Assembly (NCBI GenBank): GCA_032173965.1
Contig: CM063288.1
Span: 23,964,001-24,028,000 of the forward strand
DNA length: 64,000 bases
Direction of reading: 5' to 3'
Source of the DNA: Sitta carolinensis
Taxonomy: Eukaryota > Chordata > Aves > Passeriformes > Sittidae
The stretch's first letter is position 1. Each line of letters opens with the position of its first letter. Under the pieces are notes generated by a model. The model made no database searches. It worked only from the letters and a program-made list of their open reading frames with translations, and had not been told where the DNA came from. This document shows, piece after piece, positions 29,082 to 41,400 of this stretch. The position numbers and the translations under genes were made by a program.

Positions 29082-32000
29082 GAGTCTAAACTTTTATTGG
29101 ACTGGTAATTATGAAATCACAGATTTCACAGCTGGCAAACAACTACTTACAAATGTAATGTCACTACTAAAGGCTTTTTAAGTTGACATTTAACAACTAG
29201 AGCTCTGATAGCTTGCCAGAAAAGTGTTGTTTTCCCGAATGTTTATAGAGGTAAACAAATTCATGAAGTATGGGGAATGGATGGGTTCTGGAATCATAAT
29301 CAGAGTACCCATGAAAAGAGTACTAGAAAAATATTAACATACATAAGAAACATAACAATCTAGAAAAATCTTTTATTTTCATCTCTTCTGAAGAATTCCA
29401 GAAGTGTCACATTGTTCATACAGCTATACAAAATCACCCAGTTTTCACTGCCTTCTACTGTAATTCCTTCTTATAACATTGTTGTTCTGGATTTACCTTT
29501 GGCTTGTCTTAGACTTCTCTCTGCAACTCTCTTGAACTCTCAGGGCTTGCTCCTGTTTTGTGATGCCTGCTTCCATCCTCACATTAGTTTGTACAGCAAT
29601 CATTTTGTGCGTATCTAAGATTTCATGCTAGCATCAAATAAATGACCAGTTGATGAGAAATGTTTTTAATATACTCTCTCAGGAAGCAGAATCAGACATA
29701 ATGATTACCATCCTTCATAAAGGTGACCTGGAGTCCATATTCAGAGGTATGATCTCATTGTGATGTTGTCTGATGAAGCACAGTATCCCATCTTGAAAAA
29801 TGTATGTTACGGTATACTGAAGACATGACTGAAATTGGAACGGCATTTCCTCCAGATGTTTCCTTTCAACAGTTGTATTCCAACAACTGTTTCAGCTTGG
29901 GTTTTTGGTGGATTGTTTTTCAAGAAATAAGGGGGTCTCGTGAGGTATTTTTCCTATCTGAAATATAGTTGTTGTCACTGTTGAAAGAACATGGTCCACA
30001 CACATCCTCCCTTTCTAAGTTGGAGGCTGTTTTCATAGTGCTTAGTGTTTCTATGGAGCCAAAGGCTTTCAGCCTCAGCATCATTTGACCCAGTTTCTAA
30101 ATTATTAATTGTCCAACTTGCACCAACCATTGACCATGCACAATTTTTTGTCAGAAATTATTAAAAAAAAAACTTAAAAAGAAAGGAGAGAGACAACAAA
30201 GAACCTCACATTCCTCTCAAAATATTCAGTCATTTAAGTGTTCTTGTATGGAAACTTTCATAAAGTAACAACAATTAAGGCAGTCCTGTATAATATAACA
30301 CTGTCATTGTACTGACATATGCACATACTCAAACACTGATGCAAATTGAAACTGACATTGATGGTAAGTGCTATATAAATTCATACCTGAGTACAGAACT
30401 GATCCTTCTTTTCAGCAAAACTAATATCTGCTTGTTTAAATAACCAAAGCTTTTACCTTGTCCTCTAGTTTATCTTGCTTAGCAGATGTAACAGACCAAT
30501 GTCTAACCTAAAATTGCTTTGCAGCTAAGAAATAAACCTAGGCAAAGCTTTTACAGATTCTGTTCCATTCCCATGCATCTGATCTCATCAGCAGACATGT
30601 GGAACCTATGGAAAAATAGAAATATGAAAAAAATAGAAACACAATATCAATAAATAGTCAAATTTTTTTTCTGTGTAGAGATGAATATGTTGAAATATTA
30701 ACTAATTATGAAAAATTAATTTTGGGAAAGTGTTGATTTAAATAAAATATTAATTTTGAAAAAAAGAAAACTATTTTTTTATGTTGAAATTCTCTGAACA
30801 TACATATTTCCTTTTTACCTCAAAGAAACTATATCTAACTAAAATATTTGTTTTTAAAAGTGATAATAATGAAAAAATGCTACAGCTGTGCTGAGCCAGA
30901 CTTTGACAAAGAAAGACACAGAAATGGTGCATGAAAACTCTCTTTGTTTGAATTTCAGATGGGAAAGTTTCAAAAGCTCAGCAATTCCTTTGGGATCGGA
31001 AAAGAGGTTACTGACCAATTCTGCTCAGAACCGGTTTTTTATTTGTGTCTGATTCTGCAACTCAAGAATCTAAGACAAAATTTTAAGAAAAAAAAAGGAT
31101 ATGCAATGCATCAATCACACGTGTACATATAATGATTAATTTCCAGTCCTACCTATCTGTAAATCAAAATGCAGTTATTAGTAAAGCTGTTAACTATAAT
31201 TATCTTTTGTTTGCTTCTTCTAGTCAGGTTGCCATAGTCATTGCCTGTATAACACTATTACATGTTTAAACACTGGAAAGTTCTTTTGGCAGATCAGTCT
31301 ATTCTTCAGCAGCACGATTGTTCAAGGGAAGAAAAAAAAAAATTCTTTAAAGTATTTCCTAAAAGAACTTCACATGAGCTCAAATATATTATGAGCTGAT
31401 TAAATTAAAAGATTTTTTCTCTTTAACTGATTCTAAATGAAATTCATATCTCTAAAGAGAATATAAGAAAATTATAAAATTAAGACCCTTGCTAACATTT
31501 GCTTCTTTTTGGTGCCTCAGACATCTGTGCTTAATTATACTTGTGGACAATATAACCTCTTCATGCGACCTCACATGTATCTTACAGCAGAGGGAAGATG
31601 AAGTTTCTTGAAGAAGGCCTTAGAGGTAAGTGTAAGAGTGTATTTGCCTTCCATAATTTCTCAGATGACAGCATATGAACAATAGACTTTGTGGCCCACT
31701 GCCATTGTGGGGGGTAGCAGAGGAGAAACTTACATGAAAACAAGACATAGTTATGGTCTGACCGAAACCCTAGATTTTCCCTGTTTCAGTAAACCAGAAA
31801 GGTTTACAAACTTTGAATTTGAAATAGCACTATTTAAGTATTTAGACAATTTAAAAATTAAACTTTCAAGTCTTTCTAATAAGAACAGGGAATCAACACT
31901 GATTGTTTTTATTTCTAATTCAGAGTAGATTTGGATTCACTCTTCCATAAGCAGTGGTAGGCTTACATGACACAGGAGACCAGGGACAGACACAGATGAA

Positions 32001-32640
32001 AGCAGCCATATCCATGAAGATTTTTAGTAACATGTGCTTTCATGTATTTACAACACAGCGAAAGCAGTCTTGTGATCAGTTACCTAACACCAGGCCATAC
32101 ACATTAATTTAATACAAATGCCTTCCAGCTTAGGGAATCAAAAAGTATATGTTCCAAAGAAGAAAGCTGACAGACATTCAGAATCAGTATGTTCTTCCTT
32201 CAGTAATTTTCTTTCCCTTCTTCTCACCAGCACTGGGATGTATTTCAGGTAAACAATGTTGACAGAGAAAATAAAGACTCAAAACACAGCTTTTTCTAAA
32301 GTGAACGGCTAAGGGAAAGGCAATTTTTTTGTTTGTTTGTTCATTTTCCAGTGACTTTCTTTCATACTCCTCCCAAACACAAAAACTAACAAATTAAAAT
32401 TTCAGCAGTAGCTACTACTTCATAATTGCATTTGAAATATTACCTCATGAAGGACCATAAATGAACTTTTATAGAACTTGCTCACATGGTGTTTGTTGAC
32501 ATTTAGCACCAGTAATTCTGGTTTACTCTAGTACAGCTCTTTTTTAGCTGGACCCATGCAGAAGGGTATTTGGACCAATATCCTTGAGCTCCAGCATGAG
32601 AGCAATGCTGGGGACTTCTGCTTCATTTTAAGTTAGATGT

Positions 32641-32696
32641 GTAGGTTTTAACTCTGTAGACTTGCTGAGTAGGTTTTAACTCTGTAGACTTGCTGA
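32641..32696 (+). repeat. Exact 28-bp tandem duplication
   Basis: Two identical abutting copies (32,641-32,668 and 32,669-32,696), each starting GTAGGTTTTAACTCTG and ending CTTGCTGA. Identity of the copies implies a recent event or a length polymorphism. Confidence 0.95.
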
Positions 32697-35234
32697 GAGT
32701 TAAGGCTGTTACCTGAGAAAGCTCCTAAAGCTGCAGCATCAGTTTAAACCATCCTATAAATACCACCAATACAACTCGCCAGCCACACGATATACAAAGT
32801 ATAAATTTGATCGAGGTTTGGGGGTTTTTGCTGAGTTATTTTTAAGCCAGATCACTTCTCTGGTATGTTTCACTGCTCAGACACCGAATGGTATCAATGT
32901 AACGGGGGCAGCAGTATGATTCAAGAATAAGCAGCAAGAGATGAGGACAGTCAGATGAAATGCACACATCTGCTGTGAAAAATGCTGCCAAGCTGTGAAC
33001 TAATATAATTAACAAATCACCCCACTGGCTCCTCTGAAATTGCCTTAGATGGTGAACCAAATTCAAGCACAAGAGCAAGTCGCTGTGATATTTTGCTTCT
33101 AGTGTTATTAACCCACAGAGGACTGTAGGAGATATGCTACAAGCAGCAAGATGTTTCGGGAAGAACTTTCTTTTATTATTTGAGGATAACATATATAACC
33201 TGGTACATAATTGATATTTGATTTGCAAATACAGGTACTTGGCTGCCAGTGTTGGCTCCACCTTTTCTGCAAATTCTCTTAATCCCTAATAAAATGCAAA
33301 TTCTCTCTCCATTACTCCATATTGTCAGTTTCATATATTCTGCTCTCTGTCTGGTCCTGCACTTGAATGGTACTGAAACCTGCAGATAGTTCTCAAAATA
33401 TGGATTCCTGACTCTTCAGTAATTTATATTCCACTGATTTCACTGATGCAGGGTTCCTGCATTGTGGCAATGCAACCATGTTACAATTTTTCACCAACTG
33501 AACCACAATTTAGCATTTCAGTTTTGAATCATGCTTGTTTTGCTACTTTGAAAAGGAGGGTGAAAACTTCTTGAGTAGTAGAAATGCAGATTCACAGCTG
33601 CTGTTAATTGTTTTAAGTCCTTTGATGTCAGTAATTGGAAGGAAGATGAATAGCAGCTGAGGAGTTGTTTGACTCCTTTACACGAAACAGCCACTGCTCC
33701 ATATCAGTGTCATCCGGAGAAGCCCTCTGATGGCTCTAGAGATGAGGACTTAAAAAAAAGATGCTGCTGACTGGCTGACTGTCAGATCTTCCACTGTGCT
33801 GATCTCATTCCAGAAACTACGCATCTGCATGTGGTCAGGATGACAAGATGTTTCACTCTGCATTGCCCCAGTGCCCCGCTCTGGTAGTTGCTCAGCATTT
33901 TGCAGAAATGTGAAACTTTCCACATTTCCACTAACTTAAAGGAAATGACAGCAGGGGTAGTTTTCCAAGCTTAAAATGTCATGTTCTGAATTTCCATTAG
34001 GGGATGATATAGTCTGCCATCTCACTATTATTTCTAGTGTGTATAAGATTCGGTAGTTGCAATCATACTGGATTTTATTCCATATACAGTAAGTAATCTT
34101 TGTAACTTCCTGTTCCTCAGATTCAAAATACCATTATATATAGGCTACCCATATACAGGGATTATGATAGGAACAGGGAAGCCCTGGTATTAAAAAGAAT
34201 TCAGTGAGGCAAAGTTTGCAGATAGAAGCAAAAGCCTTGATTTCGGGATGAACCCAACTCAGTATGAGCTAAATCAAGAGTCAGCGACTGATTGCCGAAA
34301 ACACGCACAGAAAAGCTCCTCACTAAGATCAAGGGATCCCTTTCAAGATCTGCCAAATACCAGATCTCTTGCACAATGCTCATCTTCTTTTGTTCCTTCG
34401 CTGTCTGGAGGCATGGCTGCTAACTTCGTCAGCAACTGAAGAACTGAACAGGAATGTAAAAAGTTATTCTAAATATAAAAGAAGGGATGGGGGGTTGCTG
34501 TTTTGACTACATCACACGTGAAAGGAAGGAGCCATCAGCAGTGAGCAGTCTTGCGCAACACGGGTAGACGAGGCTCATTGTGCTCTGCTTCTGCTGCACT
34601 CGTTTCAGGAACCAGATAGCCCCCACAGGGGGAGAGCAGAGAAGACCCCCCTCAGCACAGCGACGGTAGGGAAAGCTTTCAACACAGGGGTACTGGAATT
34701 TCTCCCTAAATCTAAAAGGAAAACTCAATCTTCTCCACACTTCCTTTCTCAAAACATGGTTCTGCGCTTGGGTGGAGCTGCCCGCCCGCTGCTCGGCGGG
34801 AGATTTTAGGACAAGTTTGTAGTATCTCCTTCCCCCTTTGCCGGCCCGGCCGGACAAGCGTGTCAAGGTGAAGCGAGGGGGACGCGGCCCTGTCTGCTCC
34901 GCCGGTGTCGGGACAGCCGCGTCCCACGGGGCCGTGCACTGCCCGGGGACCCGGGGACCGTGTCCCTTCCGCAGCGTCCCCGTGGGCACGGACGGGGCGG
35001 GGAGAAACCCGACCCCCGCCGCCCGGGACAGCAGAGGGGCTGCGCCCGCGCGGGACGAGGTGGCGACGAGCCCGTGTGACTCCCCCATTCGCGGGGACAC
35101 CCCCAGCCGGGCTGCGGGGAGGGCGACCCAGGGCAGGGCAGGGCGGGGCGCGGCGCGGCGCGGCGCTGCCCTGCCCTCTCGCTGAGCGGAGAGGCGGGAA
35201 GCCGGCGTCGGTGCGCTGCCGGTCGGCCGGAGCC

Positions 35235-35434
35235 ATGCGGAGCTGCGGGAGGGCGCGGGGCGCTACGGGCTGGACTGCCCCGCTGCTCCTGCTGAGGCAG
35301 CTCCTGCTGTGGCAGTGCCTGCCGACGGCGCGGCCCTACAACCTGGACACGCAGCACGCGCTGCTCTTCCGCGGGAGCAACGGGACCCTCTTCGGGTACT
35401 CGGTTCTCCTGCACCGCCACGGCGAGGAGCGATG
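35235..35434 (+). CDS. ITGA4: ITGA4 exon 1: signal peptide and first propeller strand
   Basis: Encodes residues 1-66 plus two bases of Trp67. The leader has a basic start (MRSCGRAR), a hydrophobic core ([10 protein letters not shown]) and a small-residue cleavage region (CLPTARP). The mature PYNLDT start and LFGYSV are family-typical. The splice donor GTGAGT begins at 35,435. The ATG has G at -3. The frame is open upstream to another ATG at 34,905, but that extension lies in CpG-island sequence with no family counterpart, so the ATG at 35,235 is preferred. Confidence 0.94.
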
Positions 35435-38400
35435 GTGAGTCCCCGGCCCGGCCGGCCCGGCCCGGCCGCCCCGCGGGGGCTCGTCGCGCCTTGGCCCGGC
35501 CGCGGCTCCTGACGCTGCCGTCTCTGTCCCGCAGGCTGGTGGCGGGCGCGCCCCGGGCCAGCTGGCCCGCCAACGAGTCGGTGGTCAACCCGGGAGCCAT
35601 ATTCCGGTGCCGGATCGGGGGGAACTCCGGCGGAGGGTGCGAGCAGCTCCAGCTGGGTGAGTCGGCGGCGGGGCGTGGGCGGGGAGAGCGCGGCGCGGGG
35701 CGGCGGCCGGGGACGGAGGGTCGGTGCCGCCGCCGTGCGCGCCCCGCGGCTCTGCCCCGCGGCTCTGCTCCGCGGCTCTGCCCCGCTGCCCTGCTCCGCT
35801 GCCTTGCGGGGCGCGCTGGGCCCTTCCGGCTTAAACTGCAGAGTGCTCTGCCGCTCGCTGAAGGGCGAGAGCAGCGCTATTGCCCAAGGACTGTAGCGGC
35901 GGCATCAAGAGAGAAAACATGCACCAAAACTTGCTTTGGGGAAGTTAGGCGTGACGGATGTCGTTCTGACAGCCGTTTCGCACCTTTCAGCCTCCGGGTC
36001 AAAAGCCCCCATGAGAGTTTCGGTCTGACACTGCTCTGCGGGGAGCTGGTGCGGCTTTCAGGGCAATGGGTGAATGCAGTAAGCTCAGGGATGGGAGGGT
36101 GGAAGTATGTGCCTAAATCATGTTTTCTTCTTCTGCAAAGCCTTCTCTTCATAGAAGCCACCCTAAAGTAGCTCTGAACCACAGTTGTCTTGCCTGATGG
36201 GTTCTCCCTGCTTGCAGATTCGTTGGAATTTCAGGCGAACAAAGCAATTTTTGACTGAATCAGTTATTACAGGTCCTTTAACTTCTCCCTATCTCCGCAG
36301 TCTCCATACTTAGAAGATGTAACTGGTTGAACTTTCTCAACTTTCAAGTGTTTGATACTTGTTAAAAAGTGGAAGGCTTTGTAGCAGTTTGCCGTGAACA
36401 TGTGTGAATTGCTTTGGGCTCTCTTCCTGTCCCACTTGCATACAGTGCTGTTTACGGTATTCATGTGCTATGGAGACAATCTTCCTCAACTTGTACTCTG
36501 CCACCCTCTGTCCAAGAGTATCCCGTCCGTTATGAGCACACCAGCCAGTAAGGAGAAGCGCGGGAAAGGGCTATCAAAATATTTGAAAGCAATAGCGCGC
36601 CATGAACTGGTGAATGTCAGGGCAGAGCTCAGCATTCTGTGACAAAAAAATGGTAAAACAATTATTTATTTACATGTCTGTGTGTAAAACTTAGAACTAA
36701 TAGGTTCTGTCCATTTTTTTTGCTACAAATGGACATAAGAGTTATATTTCATAACTGGGCTACAAAAACCTAAGGTACTTCAGTGGTGTTTTACGTATAG
36801 TCACATAAGAAAAAGACAAGCAGTTGCTGCTAGAAAGAATGGAAATTAGACTTATACCAGCCCAAGTAGTTTTTTGGGGTTTTGTTGAGTAATTTCATTC
36901 TAATACTATATCTATTAAAAAGTTATATGTAATAAAGAGCTGCTTTTTTTTGGTTTGTTTTCTGACTGCCTGTTTGTACGAAAAGGCTTGCAAAGAGTCA
37001 AAAAGGTCATCTTAAGTGATGAAATAGCATATGCTAAGAGGCAATAGACCCCTGTTCCTGGATTGGTGGTAAAAATAGTCCTTTTCTGTGTGAGGGAAGG
37101 AAAGGGAGGGTTGAGAGTTTCAGGTTCTTTGAAACCTACATACATCTGCAGTGCCTCTCAGTTTACTCATTTAGTCAATGGAGAAACAAAATCGCTTAAG
37201 AAATAATATGGGGTTTTATTCAATGTCTTAGGGGATTCAAAGTGAAATGCGCCAACAGGTATACGAAAATGTTTATGTGGTTCCGAAGGTTTAGGTTAGC
37301 ATGGCCTCTATCCCCAGGTTTAGAAACTGCAGGTTGCACAACATACTTTTTAAAGAGTTAGTTATACCACGTGAGAATTTTTCGAACTGTAGGTTTCCAT
37401 TACGGCTAGATGACCTCTTTCCATCACCAAGGTTTGTCTGTAATATTTCTGAAGTTAAATAGATGCTGAAAAGAAGTGTTGTATTGTAAAACAGGTCACT
37501 GAGGTCAGTGAAGAAGCCAAAGGCAGCTGTGGTGCATGGGATATGAATGAAGTGGGGTAGTATCTGAGGTCAGAGAAATATGCAGGGGAACTTACAATTA
37601 CAAAGCTGAACTTAATTATCTCTTATTCAAGTTTGGGTTCTGATTTCGAAGAACAGGGAATTTCCTTAGAAAAATGCATGGCGATATATTACACTGCTGA
37701 ACGGGCACAGTAAGAAATAAGTGTTTCTATCTTGCTCTTAAATAGTTGAATTCACATTTCATTCTGGTAAAAGCATCTTTGAGGTGGTAAGTTTCTAAAT
37801 ATAAGTCATAAAAAAGTAGAGGTGATAACAGACGATAGAAGTGGCTTTCCAAATGTTGGGCATCTGTAATAAATGGACGTGAATTACTTTGAGATATAAA
37901 TATGTTAAAATACTTTGTTGCTCCTTTTCACTAAAGTAGCCTTGAAACTGCCATAACTAATTAATGAAGGATTCATGAACAATTAGGAAGCCTCTGATCA
38001 CACAAAACTGCTGTTGTATTTTTATATGTCACAAGTTCCTCTGTGCTTCCTCAGTAGAAAAAGAGCTGCTGGAAACAGTCTTACGCTGTAGTCATCGCAA
38101 TATCTGGGATAACTCATCCAGGCATACTTTAAAGAATTTTAATGTTCTTCAAGATGTTGCAGACACTGGGCTGGTTTAAGAGCTGAAAAGAGCCATGAGA
38201 TACACTAGCAAGTCTTTGTCTAGCCCCTCATTGAAATACTTAAATCTCTCTCTGATTGATGTATAGAAGAGTTTTCAGTCTCTTTTCGAGTTCTAGTACT
38301 TCTGTTTATGGTGTTAAGTGTTCTAGACTGTAGATTTATTTGTATTTGGAGTATTTTTAAGTAATGGCTTATGTTAGATGCAGAGGCTTGTAATCACACT

Positions 38401-41400
38401 TCAGGCACAAGTACAAAAGACAGTGCTTCAGGTTCAAGCACTAAGTGTCCATCTTCTAGTCTTGAGTTTCAAATCCTTGCCCACATCAGTTTGGGGTAGT
38501 CAGGGATTATTAGAGAGGAACTTACCCAAAGTTCTTTAGATGTTTTGACCCATTGAATTTTGGACTTAGAAAATGTTACAGAAATTCTTCAATAGCACCG
38601 CTTTCAGATTTGAAACAGTGATTGGCTGGCTAAAGTATATTAGAAATAATTTGTGCTGTTTGCCATCCAGTCTAAAGAAAAAATTAGTTTTAGCTACAAA
38701 TGAATGCTGTAAATTCAGTGCGTACTGTTTAACATAAGGCCAGAAAGCTCTGCCTGCAGTTTGAGTCTTGCTCCCTTCCTTTAAGTCTCTGCTACAATTA
38801 ACCTGTGAACAAATTGCCCTCTAGCTCCCCCAGCTGAATCATTACAATGGAAAAGTGAACAGTTAATGGTTTTCCCCAAAAGGCAGAGCTGTGTTTGTTC
38901 AACTCTGGTTTTGGTAGTGTGGCTTTTTTTATGTCACTTGCACTGCTCGTACATTCTATTCCAAGGAACATGGGATCTTCTGGACTTCAGTCTGTTACAG
39001 AAGGATGGAACCAAGTGTCATTTAAAATGTTATGGGTAGAAGTCATTTAAGGGATGTAAGAGGGCTAAAACCCATCAGATCTGTGAAAACAGAAAATACT
39101 TCCTGGGTGACTAAAAATAGACTGAGGCCCTGACATTTAGGAGCAGGATATCAAGAAGACTTATTGCCTTTGCCGTAGACTTCATAGTTTTCATCAGTTA
39201 GCAGTAGGACCAGAGGAGTTATGGGAGGATAAAAAGGATCATGAGAGGCTGTTGGGCATGGAAAACTGGAGCAAGTTATATAAAACTGGTTTCTCAGATG
39301 ACATTGCAAACATCTGTATTATGATCCTTGAGGCTAAAATCAGAAGTGGCTTTATAAGTTATGACCTTATTTATCGGCAGTTGCATTGTTTCTGTGGGTG
39401 TGTTCAGAGGGGATTATAGCAGAAGCGTATCTCCCAGCTGTGTAATGTACACAGGCATGGGCAATTACTTATTTCTCAGTGACTTTATGACAGCACATGC
39501 TCCTTTTCCCTGAGGCAACCAAGCTGCCATGTCCTCTTGAGCTTATGCAGTGCTGCTCTGTTGCTTGTGCAGAATACTGCATTTTCTCATTTGATAAAGC
39601 TTTTATAATGTCATAGCCTGAGCAGGGACTCATCAGGGTGTCTGGGACGTCAGGTTCTTGCTTCTCTCTCCCAGAACGTCTGTAATTTCAAGGTTGTTGA
39701 CTACTTGCCAGTCAGAGAAGAGAGGAAACATAAAGCAGCATGTCGGCAGAGGGCCAAAATAATCCTGAATCGACATATACTGGAGCAAAGGAAAAAGGGG
39801 AATGCACTCCAACGAGTGTTGAAGAGTGATGGTGCTTTTTCTCATTACAAACCTCTGAAACAGGCACAGGAATGAAGCATGCAGGCTGAACTTACTCATC
39901 TCATGCCTTTTCATTGTCTTGTTTTATTTGATTTACTGATAAAAAGTCTCAGTCTCTTGGGTTATAAATTTATTGCCCTGGTCTTCTATGCTTCTTCCAT
40001 TTCCTGCAAATCCACATAAAAGCAAGTCCCAGGTAAGTCATTGTTATAAGAGGATGGAACGTATTGCTAAAGGGAGTTACCAGGCGTGTCTTTTGCAATT
40101 TAAAGGAATACTAATTCTTACAGGTGGGAGTTTAATGGAGTTTTTTCTGAGGAGATTTCAATCAGATTAGCGTGCTCTATAATTCATGCAAACCCTGGAC
40201 ATGTCTCCCTTAGGAAGTGAGAAGTTTTCCATGACATAACTCCAAAATTCAATTCCAAAACTAAATTCCATGCTTGTTTCTGAAAAGCTGCATATATTCA
40301 GTACATGGAAGTTCACATCTCTGACATTAGCCAACAGGATAATCTATGTATTCATTTAAAATCTCTAATGCTTTGGACAGTAATAAATGCCAGTTCTGCT
40401 CTCAGCACAGTTGTTTTGTTTGGTGGGTTAATTCTTGTAGGCTTTTTGTGGAGGCGAGGTGTGAGAAGGTGTGGGGTGTGATTTATGGGGCTTTTTTTCC
40501 ACTCAAACAATGTACCATCAGCATTAATACTCTGTGGTCTGTACTGACAACCTCTTCAGGGTAACTAAACTAACTCTTAAACCTCAAACGTTTTCGGTTC
40601 GCCTGTTGCTATATTCAGTCTGAGAAAGTCTTAAAAATTATGCAAACGAGTTTGTTCAAATGACATAAAGTGTTTCCTTATTTTAAAAGAAGTTTTTTTT
40701 CCATAAACTGTCATGCTGATGCATTGAAAATACTGATTCAATAATTTGATTAATGCTTGTTCATACAAACATCTTAAAAATGAAAAGCTTGCTTTATATA
40801 ACTTAGAGTAAATGTGTGGCTTCTCCTTACCCTGGGTACCACTAATGCTTTCCAGAAGACAGCAAATATTTGCTAACTTAGCAATTCTGTAGCTTTTTGG
40901 GCTGTGGGGGCAGAGTTAGAAGGCAACATTTCATTCAATGTGTTCTCTCAAAGTTTTAAAGAATAACTCTACTTTAAGACAAACACTAAGACCTGCTGGT
41001 AAATAATTGCAACAGTGAAAGAAGCATGCTGGACATGCATAGGTAATGATCTGCCATCCCTAGCAGAGATGGCAGTGATACAACCATTATTTGATAGCCA
41101 TTTGCAGTAGAGATTGTTTTAAGGTCTGCTACCAATAGACACATAACTGTAAAGATGTTTGCTTGAGGCTAGAGTTTAGGTGGCAGTCAGAGGTATTACT
41201 TGTATTTCTTATGAACTTTTAGGCTTAAGAGCACTTGCAGGGACAGCCCTTCACCGAAATTGAGTGTAATGCCTCTTTCTATCTGAGTAATGATGGCGAA
41301 GCCCATCCTCACTGTCAGCCTATCACATTCAGAGCCAGTAATGTTCCCTTGGCTACAATCCACAATCATACCTTTGCTCAAGAAGAAAGTAAAAAGTCTG

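Larger units (their letters stand above)
27781..34769. other. Intergenic, upstream of the ITGA4 CpG island
   Basis: 7 kb with an AT-rich tract and the 28-bp duplication. No gene recognised. A 139-codon minus-strand frame at 32,842-33,261 has no recognisable domain or splice context and is probably chance. Distal ITGA4 regulatory elements could be here but none can be named. Confidence 0.75.
34770..35890. promoter_or_regulatory. CpG island over ITGA4 promoter, exons 1-2
   Basis: About 1.1 kb of very GC- and CpG-rich sequence stands out sharply from the AT-rich surroundings. It brackets the ATG at 35,235, exon 1, the 100-base intron 1 and exon 2. GC boxes are visible at 34,994-35,002 (GGGGCGGGG) and 35,141-35,149 (GGGCGGGGC), followed by a GGCGC-repeated stretch to about 35,165. 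No TATA box is evident in the 200 bases before the ATG, so dispersed initiation is expected. The exact start site cannot be read from sequence. The lack of stops in this GC-rich DNA produces several long spurious reading frames on both strands. Confidence 0.85.

Noticed and set aside
34905..35234. Upstream in-frame ATG giving a longer ITGA4 N-terminus
   Set aside because: It would put about 110 Pro/Arg/Gly-rich residues before the signal peptide, unlike any alpha-4. The signal peptide and family length support 35,235.
34507..35600. Minus-strand frames of 245, 197 and 174 codons opposite the ITGA4 promoter and exon 1
   Set aside because: They lie in the CpG island where stops are rare, are rich in Arg, Pro, Ala and Gly, overlap in different frames and show no family resemblance.
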